NCBI GenBank assembly: GCA_037577475.1
Contig: CM075197.1
Coordinates: 22,617,650-22,681,649, forward strand
Direction of reading: 5' to 3'
Length of the DNA: 64,000 nt
DNA from: Chaunax sp. Z400
Taxonomy: Eukaryota > Chordata > Actinopteri > Lophiiformes > Chaunacidae
Both the position numbers and the translations under genes were made by a program. Positions 13,801 to 34,690 of this stretch are shown one piece after another (the stretch's first letter is position 1; every line of letters starts with the position of its first letter). The notes below the pieces were generated by a model. It did no database searches and was not told the origin of the DNA. It saw only the letters and a program-made list of their open reading frames with translations.

Positions 13801-16800
13801 CATGAAGTTTACACACCCTCTCCTTGTCGGTAGGTTGCTTGAAGTTATAAAATATGCAACGCTCCATGTAATGTGCCCTGTCTATAAAAGTATTCTTTGT
13901 AATAGGTGCAGCCAACCGCACCCTGAGACCTTTCTTGGGGTGTCTTCGAGGTTTACGGATGAACGGGGTTCCTCTTGATCTCGAGGGGAAAGTAAATGAA
14001 GAGCAAGGTATAAGAAGGAACTGCACTGGACAATGTCTCAATGCTACCATACCCTGCCGAAACAGTGGCCAGTGTATTGAGGGCTACGCGTCCTACACTT
14101 GTGATTGTAACAACACAGCTTTTGACGGCTTCTACTGCCATAAAGGTGAGTCCATAATGTCTCTGTAGAGAGACAAAGCCTTCATATATTAAATGACATC
14201 ATCTGCATCAGATATCTCATTCCATAATGGTCTTTTTTTAAGACATTGGCGCTAACTTTGAGATTGGCTCATGGCTGAAGTACACCATACGAAAGAAGCC
14301 CGTGTCCGACGAAGCAGCATGGGCTAACTGGATCGATCCGCACTTTGACAACTTCAGCCTCGGCTACAATGACACGGCGGACGACATAGAGTTCAGTTTC
14401 AGCACCGTTCACGCGCCAGCTGTGTTGCTGTACATCAGCTCCTTTGTCCAAGACTACATTGCTATCATCCTCAAGAATGATGGTAGGAGCTTGTCTAATA
14501 ATGTGAAAGATTGAATTTTTGAAGCAGATCACAGGTTAGGGACTCAAAATTACCCCTGTAGTTGATGCAATGTAGTTTTTCATTAAAACAGTCCATGCTG
14601 CTGGAGTCCTTTGCTTCTTTTCTTCCCACAGGTAGTGTAGATCTGAGGTATAAGCTGGGGCTCATAACACACAAGTACCAGCTGACCAACCGAAACCTGG
14701 CAGATGGATACCCTCACTATGTCAACATAACCAGACACAACAGAACCATCAAGACACAGGTTCATTCTCTCACTGCTCTCACTGTGTAAACTCCGATCTG
14801 GGGTTTGTTATTGTTATTCTTAGCATGTCATTTTATATCATAGGGGGAAACCTAGCCTGACTTTAAAGGTAACAAAGTCGACCTACCAGCTCCTTTAAAC
14901 TCAAAAGGTGGAATATGTGACCTCTGTACAGGTTAGCTGTTTCCCTTTAGTTTTAGTCTTCATGCAAAGCTAGCTGGGGTGGCATGGTGGCGTAATGGGT
15001 AGCATTGTTGCCTCACAGTAAGAAGGTCCTGGGTTCAAATCCACCTGAGGACCTTGGACTTTTCTGTGTGGAGTTTGCATGTTCTCCCCATGTCTGCATG
15101 GGTTCCTTCCAGTTTCTCCAGCTTCCTCCACCAAAAACATGCAATAAAGGTGAATTACTGGCTCTAAATTGTCCGTGGGTTTGAATGTGAGTGAGAATGG
15201 TTGTTTGTCTTTGTGGGCCAGTGATGGTATCTGTGGTATTATGGTCATGTACATACTTTCTTTTCATGAATCAATTACTTCCTGTAACTCTGAACTATTT
15301 AACCTACAGGTGGATTATATGGAGCCCATAGTGGAAAAGATAACCCTAGTGGAGGACGCCAGGTTTGATTCTCCAAAATCCATGTTCCTGGGCAGAGTGA
15401 TGGGTAAATATCTAATTTAGCACTTCTTGTTGCCTAATGTATTTATCTTGTGGCTAATTTTACTAACACATTCATTACTTTAAGTGGGAGCTACATTGAT
15501 GTTATGGTGTTTCTGTCTGCCCTATCAGAGGTTGGGGACATTGACTATGACATCCAGAAGCATAACACTCCAGGTTTCATTGGCTGCATATCTGGGGTGA
15601 GATACAACGTTTATGCCCCTTTCAAGGCCTTCTTCCGACCAAATGAAACAGACCCTCCAGTAGTGACACAAGGTTACGTCTCTGAGTCCAACTGTGGTGC
15701 TTTTCCTCCTGTCCTGGGTTATGTCCCCTGGGAAGTAGACCCGTGGTTTACTGGCATAGGTGAGTTTATGTATGTTATAACATATCACTGCAAAAATGGA
15801 ATAAAATAAAATGTTTTAATGCTCTTATTTGTTTATCTCTCCCTTTCAGAGTATTTTTATATTCACGATGACCTCGGCCTGTATTGGATAACAGGTAACA
15901 TTAAATACTCTCTGATGTTGCCCCGTATACACAAATTCTGCACATTTGTTTTGTTTCTGAATTGCTGCATTCAAAGACCAGTGTTGTGACATTCAGCGTT
16001 TTATTCAGTTCAATTTGAAGCCCTGCTTCATGCCCTCATTTCTTTTTTCCTCAGTATTTTCCTAAGGTCCCAGATGACACAATTCTTCCATTTGAAATTG
16101 TCTTTCCTTTTTTCCCTTAAATCCTCTAATCCTAAATTAGAGCAGGCTTGTCAGATTCCAATGAGTGCTTTATTCAAGCATCTGACTGAGGGTTTAATAC
16201 ACGTGGGACAAAACAGAAAAGAAATTCACTTATAGAAAAAATAAATAAATGGCCTGATATTTTTCTAATGTTATTATCATACTGATGATGAGATTTTCTT
16301 TTTAATCTACTTGGGTATGTGATTTAAATGAATATAAGTAATGTAAGCAATGCTTTTCTTTGCAGGACATATAAACAAATATAATAAATGATCTCTCTTA
16401 AACATCTGTTTGAACCTTGGACCTTGTGGTATAAAATAAAGGATATAAAAAGTGATTATATCAAATAATAATATAGACATTTATGGAAACAGAAATGATT
16501 ACATTAAAATGAAAGCACGAAACTGAGACTGAAATAGCAAATCTGGTTTTCTCTAGCTATGGATTTCTCGCAAACATCAACATTTAATATATATTGTCAC
16601 CTATTTAATCCCCGTGATAACTCTCTAACCTTATTACAAGAGCACATGTTGATTGCTGAGTCCAGACCAGAGGTTTGCAGCTCAGCATTACAGATGAAAA
16701 GAATTAGAGCAGGTCCCTCGGATGAGCAGGAGAGGCTGGAGTCCCAGGATTAAACTGCAGCACAGAGACTCTGTGCCACATCCCTGTCTGAGACCTTTAC

Positions 16801-18923
16801 TGGATCAGCTATATTTAGTCTGCATGGGCCCAGCTTACTCTGCATCATTGATAGATGCTTCAGTTTAAGAGATCATTCAAATTCAGAGGAATTATGCTAA
16901 TGCAGGACATCAGGATGTCATTTAAGATTGGTGCACCATTCAGGCTTCCCAACAATGGCCCCCCCGGCTGTTAGACATCATCCCTGTCTGATATACTGCT
17001 CAGGATAAAATGGATTTGACTGAGAAATAGCACAAATTGAACAAATGAACAGATTATGTTCACTAATGAAGATATAAGATACGTTTTTTTCCTTCATGTG
17101 TCCTGTGACAACATTACTTCAAATACAATTTTTGCCTCCTTGATGTTCTAACCTCTTTATTCAATGCAGTAGATCTTTGCAACAGCATGGATCCATTTTC
17201 TATGCTCATTTACTGAGGGTATGAATCTGAGAGGCTGAGGCCTGTAGCAACATTCACCGGCAGAGAGGGAAGGAGAAACACTGACTTCTAGGCAGTCTGT
17301 TATACAGTGAACACACCGACAAACAAACACACAGCTGCAGGCGATTTAATGTCTTCAGGTCACCTGACCTGCTATTGTTGGAGTGTGACAGGAAACCCAA
17401 ACAAACACAGGGGCAACATTTAAAATTACTCTCACAAAAGACAAAGGCTGACATCTGAACTTTAGCTGTGAAGCAACAGCTTGAGCTACTGAATAATGGT
17501 TTTAGTTGTAGGTGCCAAGGCTCGCAGGCAGCTCTGTCTTTTAAAGCATGTCACTGCATTGCAAATCTAGTTATTTGGAATGGGATTTGACCTTTCTCAT
17601 AAGCCAACTTTTTACAATTTGAGAAATTTTTCCATTCTGGTGCCCAGAAAAATTGAATTACTTCAATTCCGTCTTCATATACTTCCTATCTGAAACATTT
17701 TGTAGACTGTAGCTAATTCAAAATGCAACAACTTGTGTACTATCCTGGTCAAATAGATCAGAGCACATCACCCCAACCCTCAGAAACATCCTCTGGCTAG
17801 CTACAATCCTCCTTATGGTGTGTAAGTTACCCACTGTGGGACTAATAAAGGGATATCTTATCTTAAGGCTCTGCTCAACATTACATAAATCATATTATGC
17901 TCTTATTTACAAAGCCAGCAGACCTCTCATGTCACAAGGCCCCAATCTCCTCATTGTCCTGAGAGCCTACTATAAGTCTGGTGAGATGGTGTTCAGTATT
18001 TGTAAACCAAAAACACAAAATATCTGGTATTCTGAGACTTATTACTTTTATGCATATATTTATGCATAACTTTCACTCGTCTTTCTTTTCTTTCTGTCCC
18101 AATGATGCATGCTTCATTTTCTTCCCTCTCTAAAGCACAATATACAGTAGCTATATACAATATATAGAGCTATAGCTATAGCAATACAAATAAAAAGAGT
18201 AGATAAAAGAATAAAAAGAAAAGGAACTAGGTTGTGTGAATAGATCAGCTCAGCTGAACAGATAAATAAAAATAACCACTGTCAGAATTTGTCCAGAAAA
18301 ACAGCAACAAAGAAATAATAATTTAGCACATAGCATCTGCGCTAATGACGGATGAATGTTGGGATATGAAGTGCAAGCAATAACTAAATAAAATGTACAC
18401 AGCGCTGAATATGCTACAGATATTAAAATTGTTATTTAGTCACAGTAGACATCACTGATGTCACCATTCTGTGTGCAACTTGGACTGAGTACTTATTAGA
18501 AATATGATTTGTATGTTAGAGGGTGATGGTTCCGGCTCTGGGCTTATCTTATAGATGATATCAGACCCAAATTCACCATTTTGGCTGATATAATGTAACA
18601 ATAAAGCATTATAAATTCAATCAAACAGTGCCTGCTCCTCATCAGTATCTCTGAGAGCATGTCTTATCCCATTGTGTTGCCAATTGAACTCTGGCTGTGC
18701 TGTTTTTGTTTTTTAATCCTTAGTTATTGTCATCCTGGCGTTGCTGCTGCTCTTCGGAGGCCTGTACACCATCTATGTGTACACGTACCAGCAAAAGGGC
18801 AGCTACCGCACAAACGAACCCAAGCACCTGGAGTCCCCCAGCAGCTCCAGACCGCTAACCGAGACCCTGAGGAGAGAGAAGAAGAACCTCCCAGAAATCG
18901 AGGAGGAGTTCAGGAGTGACTAG
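2972..18923 (+). CDS. cntnap1: Contactin-associated protein 1 (Caspr / paranodin / neurexin IV), 24 exons
   Basis: Single-pass neuronal protein of the paranodal axoglial junction, which pairs with contactin and anchors to protein 4.1. Exons: 2972-3032, 6882-6983, 7293-7486, 7773-7926, 8215-8418, 9441-9625, 9732-9881, 9983-10244, 10530-10679, 10759-10933, 11891-11997, 12118-12240, 12551-12754, 12843-12999, 13085-13212, 13322-13495, 13611-13829, 13906-14145, 14243-14482, 14632-14759, 15310-15403, 15529-15759, 15850-15894, 18724-18923. They join in frame to 1308 residues (mammalian about 1384). Order: signal peptide; discoidin domain (about 23-168, ending LELFGC); laminin G1 and G2 (about 171-540); EGF-like 1 (exon 11); fibrinogen-like region (about 583-785); laminin G3; EGF-like 2 (exon 18); laminin G4 (about 1010-1200); membrane segment (about 1241-1262); short tail with the KGSYRTNEP 4.1-binding motif. 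Convergent with ezh1. All donors are GT. The call is firm; a few boundaries could shift by a codon. Confidence 0.95.
3033..6881 (+). other. cntnap1 intron 1 with a CpG-rich patch and simple repeats
   Basis: No coding exon is recognised in this first intron. A CpG-rich patch lies at about 3360-3620 and is followed by a run of 14 C and 7 A at 3682-3702. A CA microsatellite occupies 4797-4833. The CpG patch could be part of the promoter island or an alternative first-exon region, but no splice-compatible start was found in it. Confidence 0.5.
4797..4833. repeat. (CA)n microsatellite
   Basis: About 14 uninterrupted CA units followed by an interrupted GACACACAC end, inside cntnap1 intron 1. Confidence 0.9.
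7069..7122. repeat. Intronic repeat copy 1 (paired with 8758-8810)
   Basis: Contains CTAAGTAATTGG then AGCTAAATAAGTTAGC. The same two blocks recur with similar spacing at 8758-8810 in another cntnap1 intron. This is probably a fragment of an interspersed repeat; the family was not identified. Confidence 0.55.
8758..8810. repeat. Intronic repeat copy 2 (paired with 7069-7122)
   Basis: Second copy of the CTAAGTAATTGG ... AGCTAAATAAGTTAGC segment, about 1.7 kb after the first and in the same orientation. It lies just upstream of the truncated LINE in the next part of the same gene. Confidence 0.55.
8898..9440 (-). mobile_element. 5'-truncated LINE (CR1/L2/Rex-like), 3' end, in cntnap1 intron 5
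   Basis: On the minus strand, 9390-9190 encodes a decayed C-terminal reverse-transcriptase stretch. It includes TAAIESIIRYGITTWFGNLS, a signature of fish non-LTR elements. It is followed by an apparent 3' UTR and a terminal stretch, about 8945-8898, reading AAGGCTTATCTTGTTTTATC, the TTATC-type tail seen on fish LINEs. The order (RT end, UTR, tail) fits one truncated insertion. Its 5' truncation point lies close to cntnap1 exon 6 at 9441. It cannot be active. Confidence 0.7.
10938..11010. repeat. Teleost dispersed repeat fragment next to the exon 10 donor
   Basis: Begins with CAAGTCAGCTTTATTTCTAT followed by AGCACATT, and later has CAAAGTGCTTTCCAG. These are the hallmarks of a widespread fish interspersed repeat that carries a TTTATTTATATAGC core. 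It starts only a few bases after the cntnap1 exon 10 donor (GTAAGT at 10934). A shorter related piece is seen near 55055-55075. Confidence 0.5.
11400..11835. repeat. Probable interspersed repeat in cntnap1 intron 10
   Basis: This A/G-rich stretch carries phrases such as AGGACCCAAATGCAGACACC near one end and GGGAACAGGTGGCAAAGGGA with CAATGAGAGGCAGGTGGG near the other. I recall this arrangement from a common teleost interspersed repeat, but I cannot name the family. It lies within a 957-bp intron, unusually large for this gene's 3' half, so an insertion is plausible. Confidence 0.4.
14976..15220 (+). mobile_element. tRNA-derived SINE-like copy, 3'-truncated, in cntnap1 intron 20
   Basis: The 5' part looks like a tRNA promoter: an A-box-like TGGCGTAATGGGTAGC and a good B box GGTTCAAATCC. 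After it comes the fish repeat body, with GTGTGGAGTTTGCATGTTCT, a cytosine-rich stretch, AAACATGCAATAAAGGTGAA and CTCTAAATTGTCCGTGGGTT. It breaks off before the usual 3' section. The missing portion of the family is represented in the opposite orientation at 46111-46404. Confidence 0.75.
15895..18723 (+). other. cntnap1 intron 23, mostly unassigned
   Basis: This 2.8-kb intron separates the last juxtamembrane codons from the transmembrane exon. No exon is recognised. A decayed LINE end lies at 17700-17870. Apart from AT-rich stretches and short A-runs I see nothing else assignable. Confidence 0.6.
17700..17870 (+). mobile_element. LINE 3' end remnant (L2/CR1-like) in cntnap1 intron 23
   Basis: At 17713-17808 one frame reads LIQNATTCVLSWSNRSEHIT followed by PTLRNILWL, matching the conserved C-terminal region of fish LINE reverse transcriptases. 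It runs into the tail phrase CTGTGGGACTAATAAAGGGA TATCTTATCTTA near 17836-17867. The piece is short, diverged and clearly inactive. Confidence 0.65.
18724..18923 (+). CDS. cntnap1: cntnap1 exon 24: membrane segment and cytoplasmic tail
   Basis: Encodes VIVILALLLLFGGLYTIYVY and a tail of about 46 residues ending EEEFRSD and TAG. The membrane-proximal KGSYRTNEP is the glycophorin C/neurexin IV/paranodin (4.1-binding) motif. The tail lacks the long proline-rich SH3-binding stretch known from mammalian CNTNAP1. The last acidic residues (LPEIEEEFRSD) resemble the mammalian C-terminus. Confidence 0.92.
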
Positions 18924-20905
18924 CATCACGGGGACCTTGGGGTGGGGTTTGACTGAGGGTTGAGGAGAAGGAAGTAGCACTAACAGTAACCACAGATACC
19001 TATATTCAATTTTATAATTCTTTTGTTTTCTTTCCTCATATTTTGGATTGTGTTTCTTTCTCCATTTGGGTGGGACCTGATGCTCGGTGCTCTACGTATT
19101 TTGGTAAGGGTTAAAAGTTCACATCACGCCCCACGTTGTGTGAGTAGCCAACCAACAAGTCTCACGCCGTATTGCAGGGTGAAATACTGAAGTGCCTCAT
19201 CTGAGCAAGCTTTACCTGAAGTAACCATAATAGCTTATTAAGATAGGGCTAAGAATAGATACTGTGGGGACAGGATTTCAGGGGATGTTTAAGTACAATT
19301 GGAAAATCAGTTTAAACTATTTAAACTTATTATTTATTGATTTTTTTTTTCCTAAGCCATTTTTGAGATCACTTAAAGCCACCGATATCTTACTGTTGCC
19401 ATCTAATATGTACCTTTCCATGACAATCTGTTATGGAGCCATTTTTGACATCATAGCTCAGAAATCGACTCGGGTTTGAGAAGTGAGCGACAAAACCAGT
19501 GCAACCGAAGTCTGGATCACTGAAACAAAAACCAGTGTTCATGAAGAGAGAACATACTGACAAGCATGGAGCTTTGAGATGATACATATAAAGATTGTAA
19601 AAGGTATATATGCTTGTATTTCGTGTATTGCAGCCTTTAACAGTGCATTACCTATACAGAAATGCACATGTAAGTGATTCAGAATTGCCATAGTGTCGGT
19701 AGATAGCACCTTTTCTGGTCACAGTATGGTCGGATTCAAAAACAATCTCAACTATGTGGCTAATGAGAGTGTGATGATCATGCATCTCTCAGTGTAAGAG
19801 CTGCTGTGCTGCAGAATCAAACCTAAAGATGAGGTGATGAAGCTCAACTGGGACAGGGTGACTTAAATATCCAAGTTATAATTCCCTCTGTCATACTTCT
19901 AACGATCGTTCCCAATAATTACCATCTTTGACTGTAGGAAGCAGCGGCTCCACATGCCCATGTGGGAAAGCATACATGACAAGCACACATGTGCACACAC
20001 AGTAACATATGTACAGAGGACCACATGAGTGTAAATCTTTTACTTCCAACTCATACTGCTAGATTATTTTCGCATAATGTCGTAGGACAGTAGCCAACCT
20101 CTGCTGCTGCTTTAGGTGGAAAAATTTAAATTTCTGCACACAGTCCAATGAAACTCTCTCCTCTGGTGAGATAAAACTTCACTCGCTGTGTGGTGCAGTT
20201 AACGCTTATGGCAACCATCTGTCCCTGCAGCTCTCTCTGACACTGAAGCACTGTTGTGTTTGTGAAAATCAGTGTAATAGAAAAAAAAAAGAAAAAAGGA
20301 AAACATTTGTAACATATTAGCTATGCATTTTAGAGCATGTGTGCACTTTGCAGTAACATGCAACAATATGAGCTTCTATAAGCCATCAGTGATGTTAATG
20401 TCGCAGTTTAATTTGCAGACGCACAATTTCAAGTAGGACGTAATGAGTGTATACATGAATATATGAACAATGTGCTGAACAGTTTTTTTTTCCTATGGTT
20501 TAAACAAAACAAAACATAAAAACTGTTCAATGGAATACTTTAAATGTAAGGCCTCTGACTCTGTAATGTATGAGCAGACACTACAGTGAAGATTGGTTTT
20601 AATGATACAGTGCTTAGCACTGAAAGTTAAACTACCCATGTTAGTTTTTAAGAATGCTCAGGATAACAGTTTATGTTCTCTGTAGTAATAATAGCAGACA
20701 TAGTCTACTAAGTATAGAGATAAGCCACTCTCATAACTTCCGGGTATGTAGGGGGCGCTCGCGAGGTAGTCCAAAATGAATGGGACTCGATGGAGCTGAA
20801 GACCCCAAAATTAAACATCTATGGGGGGAAAAAGATTTCTGTCAATTTTCATTATGTTTTTGATATAATGGGTTGATACAATAAATTTCAATCCATTAGA
20901 TTTTT
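18924..20905 (+). other. cntnap1: Probable cntnap1 3' UTR
   Basis: Sequence after the stop codon has no coding signal. Candidate polyadenylation signals on + are AATAAA at 20880-20885 and again at 22723-22728. The first gives a 3' UTR of about 2 kb; the second would carry the message to within about 120 bp of the ezh1 polyadenylation signal. Transcript data are needed to choose. Confidence 0.4.
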
Positions 20906-21129
20906 TTTTACTGCTTCAATTGTTATGAAATGTTATTTAAGTAGTAGCATCGGTAACACTCTCTGGTAGCACCACAAACCACTTAACTTCTGATATATAA
21001 TTAATACTATATTTGCACAGACTAACATAAAATGTGAGCTTTTTTGTCTACAAGTTGGTGAAAATAATTATTATAGCCGTTTAGCTCCATTCACTCCCAT
21101 TCATTTAGGACTCCTTCGCGAGCGCCCTC
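20751..21129. mobile_element. 379-bp MITE-like element, TA-flanked, long terminal inverted repeats
   Basis: The left end starts GGGGGCGCTCGCGAGGTAGT and the reverse complement of the right end starts GAGGGCGCTCGCGAAGGAGT. The two arms match over about 47 bp with about seven mismatches, both ending in ATGGAGCT. Each end is flanked by TA (20749-20750 and 21130-21131), as expected for TA target-site duplication. The interior is AT-rich with no coding potential, so this is a non-autonomous DNA element. It lies in or just beyond the cntnap1 3' UTR. Confidence 0.75.
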
Positions 21130-22848
21130 TAGGTGAATTACAACCCATTTCAGTACAACGGAGTTAATAGGGAGCAAACAGGCTGTATGTAGATTGGCTG
21201 TGCTACGCCCTCAAAGCTAAACATTGTTGGTTTCTTTTCATTTGTGTGAAATTGCACAGTGACGGATGTACAGTAGATGTAAAAACACACTTGCTTTAAA
21301 GATATGACTTGCTAATAATGTATGAAAATGTACAGATTTGGCATAAACTGGCATTTACAGGCTATATTTTTAAGAATGCTGTGAGAAAATGAATGAGAAT
21401 GAAAAGCAAGAATACAGAGTGAAACTGTTGGTTCGCGATCGACACAAAGAAGAGTTTTTATTTTTGTTAAACGGACAATCACCACTCAGAGTTCATATTT
21501 AAATACACTTTGTTGCCTATTAGGGAAGAGTCAATATACTCTAAGTATCATATAAATGTATACACCTCACTGTACTCATTGGTAAATGGACTGTAAGCAT
21601 TCAGCCTAGCAGTGTCACTTCATCGTCACTCACTAGTTAATCATGCGTGGTCCCTGGAGCGTGTGTATGTGTGACTGACTGGTTCTTTAGATGTCTGTGT
21701 ATCCACAGCTTTCCCACCAAGATGCAACCTACTGATGTTAAATAGTGACTCATTAACATGTGCACTGATGCAAACTAACCAACTCTCTTAATGTGGTGCA
21801 CCAACGGCAGTGCAGAGAGTCAGAAAGGAGGCCTGAACGTGGCTCAGAGTGACTCCTATCGGTTGTATGTAAGAGACAACATGAGCATACTGAGGCGAAG
21901 TTGGAAGATGGGTGGTTAGAGATAAGATAAAATGGCCAGTAGAGGGAGTAGGTCAGCAGGATGTTAATGGTTCAGACAGGGTATCTGCTGATTTCACAAT
22001 GTCACAAAAAGTGAGTTTGAGTGCTGAATAACATCAAAATTAATTCTTTTCTTTTTTTTTTGCATGTAATTCTGCTCAGAGATCTTTGATATAGAAATAA
22101 GTGGTCCTGAAAGCATAAGGAAATTATCAGCCAACCTAATCATGTCATGCAGAACTCACTGTAAGGCCCTCAGGATGGTGTTAGAGTGGGTCCATTTGCA
22201 GAACTAACAACATTTAAGTCCCTCATTCCTTCTGCTCTCAGGCAACAAAACTCAGACACTAGTCATTTTAAATGACATTATTTCATTTTGATAATATGAA
22301 CTAGAACAAAATGTTTTCTTTGTCATTGATGTTTGCTGTTTTTTGGAATTGTACTGTATGTTTTTGAGTCGTGTGCTTAGACTGGATGCACTGCGGATGA
22401 ATTCCCCCTCTTCTCAGTAAAGTTGTCTGAATCTGAGCACTTATCACTTTTACATGAAGCCACAGATGCCCTGTGAACAGGGATAATACAAATGAAATCA
22501 GATGATATAACACCAGTGAGGAGTAGACAGGTTACACCAGGTAAGACCTCTCTGCACCATCAAACTGAATCCTTCTGCAACAGGTACCAGAAGTCATCAT
22601 TACAGTTTGTGATCACACTGAAATTAAGGATTTTTCTGTTCTTCAGTATGCTTGATTTTGTTTTATAATACTTCCACTGTAAATGACCATTACTGTGTAA
22701 ATCAAGGCCAAACTGTCACCTCAATAAAAAGGAGCTTGAAGGAGATGCAAGCTGTGCATTTGTGTTGTTTTAGGTGCGACCCTTGTTGCAGTGCCAGCCA
22801 ACACACTCAAGGACCAGAACGGCATGGTTTAATGTATAAAGTTAAAGT
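20906..22848. other. Intergenic space between the convergent 3' ends of cntnap1 and ezh1
   Basis: Apart from the right part of the inverted-repeat element and the second AATAAA at 22723 I see no gene or named repeat. It is AT-rich, with scattered short homopolymers. Confidence 0.5.
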
Positions 22849-24219
22849 TTTATTTTTATAGGCATACACTGTACATAGCATAACTCCATTTTGTTCATCT
22901 CTACCGAGAAAGATCTCATTTCGAAGTGAGCTTTAAATGAAAAACATTGTGAGTAACAAATCTAGACATAGAAAGTAAAGAAAGGATGATAAATGATATT
23001 TTACATTCACATGTGGAGGACTTTAATATTTGGTCATACACTGCTAATCTTGTTTTAATATGGTAATAAATAACCTTGCTAAGGTTACCTTTATAACTCA
23101 CATCTGTTAATTATGCAACACATCCGCACAATTTCAGCCTTTTTCCTGCGCGGAATCATTTGGCACTTATATTTATTTTTTAGAGGAAGACATTTACTGT
23201 GTGACTACTTCGTTTTTTTTTTCCCCACTTACTTCCTTCACAAAGTGTGAAGGCGTCAAGATCAGGTCGACTTCTGATGAGGGAATATTTTATGTGCTCA
23301 GAGTACCAAACCAGAACGGGTTGATGTGTAAAATGAAAAGAGGGATGAGATCTCTTCACCATCATCTATAGGTTACATTCAGTCAGTCGGTTTCTTGTCT
23401 GTTTGCCTATTTTTGTTGAACAATAATATAAATGCACAATAACTTATTTCACCATAGAGATGTGGTGGTGATTCTAGCTGCTGAAAGGGTTTATAGAAGA
23501 GCATACCAAGCTGTCGAGGCCGCTTGTTCTTCAAAAGTTCCTCCGAAGAGCAGGCAGCGAAGTAACATCACACTACAATACTGAGTGACTGCAGAGAGCA
23601 GCATCTGACTGGTTCTAATGCTGTAGCTAACACGTTTAATGGTGTGTTTATCCAAGAGACAGCACATGCATTTCACTGACCATCATTAGGTACAATGTAA
23701 AAGCTTGCATTACATATTGAGGTCAAACAAAAGCCAGTCTATAAGTACAGTAACCAAACAGCGAAGAGAATAACACAATGTTAGATGGGTAATCGCTGCT
23801 CCTTTGTTTTGACAGTATGGAGCAAAAAAAAAGAAGAAGAAAAAAAGAACGTGATCCTTTTGGTGCGGTAAGCAATGCAGATTAGGATTAATAGCATTTT
23901 CCTCTTTAAATACACTTTTATTTTTATACGTTTGGCGGTATGCAGTCTTGCGGGTAGCCGGGTGGATTTGGGGTGGATGTGAGGGGGGGGATCTGACGTC
24001 CGTCCCTGAAGGAGGTGGTGTAGTGTCTGCAGAGCAGAGGCACCTGCAGACAGCAGGGAGGGACTTTCTATTTTTGGGAATGCAGCAGAGAGGGTAGAGA
24101 CAGAGACCGTTCAGAGAGACTCCAAAGCTTGACATGACACGGCAGAGAGAGAGAGACAGAAGCATTAGTGGGTGGCTGAGGAACTCTCGATGGTTTATGG
24201 AGGTAGGCTGCAGGAGTAG
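22849..24219 (-). other. ezh1: Probable ezh1 3' UTR with polyadenylation signal
   Basis: Downstream of the ezh1 stop codon on the minus strand there is no coding signal. A polyadenylation signal AATAAA (minus strand) lies at 22854-22849, giving a 3' UTR of about 1.4 kb. A run of A/G-rich sequence sits near 23822-23850. Confidence 0.5.
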
Positions 24220-33882
<9,663 letters not shown>

Positions 33883-34139
33883 GACTCTTTGAAAAGACAC
33901 GGATACGATGAGCAAAAACCGTTATCAGTCACTTCTAATAATATTCCTACAAGGCATAATTCTCAGTAATACATTTGACAGGTGATGGTATGCTCATTGA
34001 TAGCTTTACAGCCACTTTCTATAATGTGTTGTTATAATACTGTATAGGCTAAGTCTTTATTAGTTATTGTCTGCAAATTTTCTTTGGTAGTTTGTGTCAC
34101 ATGAAAATGACAACCAATACTGGGTTTGTTATTAATTTG

Positions 34140-34690
34140 TGAGGATTATCTGAAACAAAAAGAGACATAACAAAAACACAAACAATCCGGAATTAGTGTG
34201 TCCCCCATCAGCATCGATTACAGCAGTAATCCTCTTCCTCATGGACTGACACAACCTCAGGATGTCATCCTATGGGACGGCCCCCCAACTCTTCAGTCAG
34301 AGCTGACATGAGTTGCTGCCGAGTCTGTGGAGGATGTCCACGCTGTCTCGCTCAGCCGACCCCACAGGTGTTCAGTGGGGGTGGGGTTTATAGGGTTAGG
34401 GTTAAGAGCATCATGCCTCAGATGATTTCTTTCTGCTTTGACATGTACAGGCCTACTATGGGTGGCCAATGGCCTCTGCTGCTGTGGCCAGTCGGAACCT
34501 GTTTCTGAAGTGCAGCAGGCAAATATGTGGATCCTGATTATGGGTCCTTACATGTGTTCAGCCACGGCGCTGGACGAACGGGTGGACCTGTGGAATGACG
34601 ACCTGTCTGGTGGACTGCCACACCTCCGGCGTGCCAATAACAAGATCTCGGTCATGATGCCCCAGCCATGGCATGCTTGCAGATGCCATC
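34140..34690 (-). mobile_element. Internally deleted Tc1/mariner transposon remnant
   Basis: On minus, a segment near 34530-34460 reads HICLLHFRNRFRLATAAEAI, resembling the Tc1 transposase N-terminal DNA-binding region. A segment near 34270-34180 reads DDILRLCQSMRKRITAVIDA followed by DGGHTNSG, resembling the transposase C-terminus. The DDE catalytic core between them is missing and frames are broken. It lies upstream of the first coding exon of ezh1. Confidence 0.65.

Noticed and set aside
23710..24165. 151-codon open frame on -
   Set aside because: It lies in the ezh1 3' UTR, includes a phenylalanine run from a poly-A/T tract, and shows no recognisable domain.
34384..34407. Two TTAGGG-like units (GTTTATAGGGTTAGGGTTAA)
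   Set aside because: Only two units, so too short to suggest an interstitial telomere array; similar isolated CCCTAA words near 60708-60745 are equally weak.
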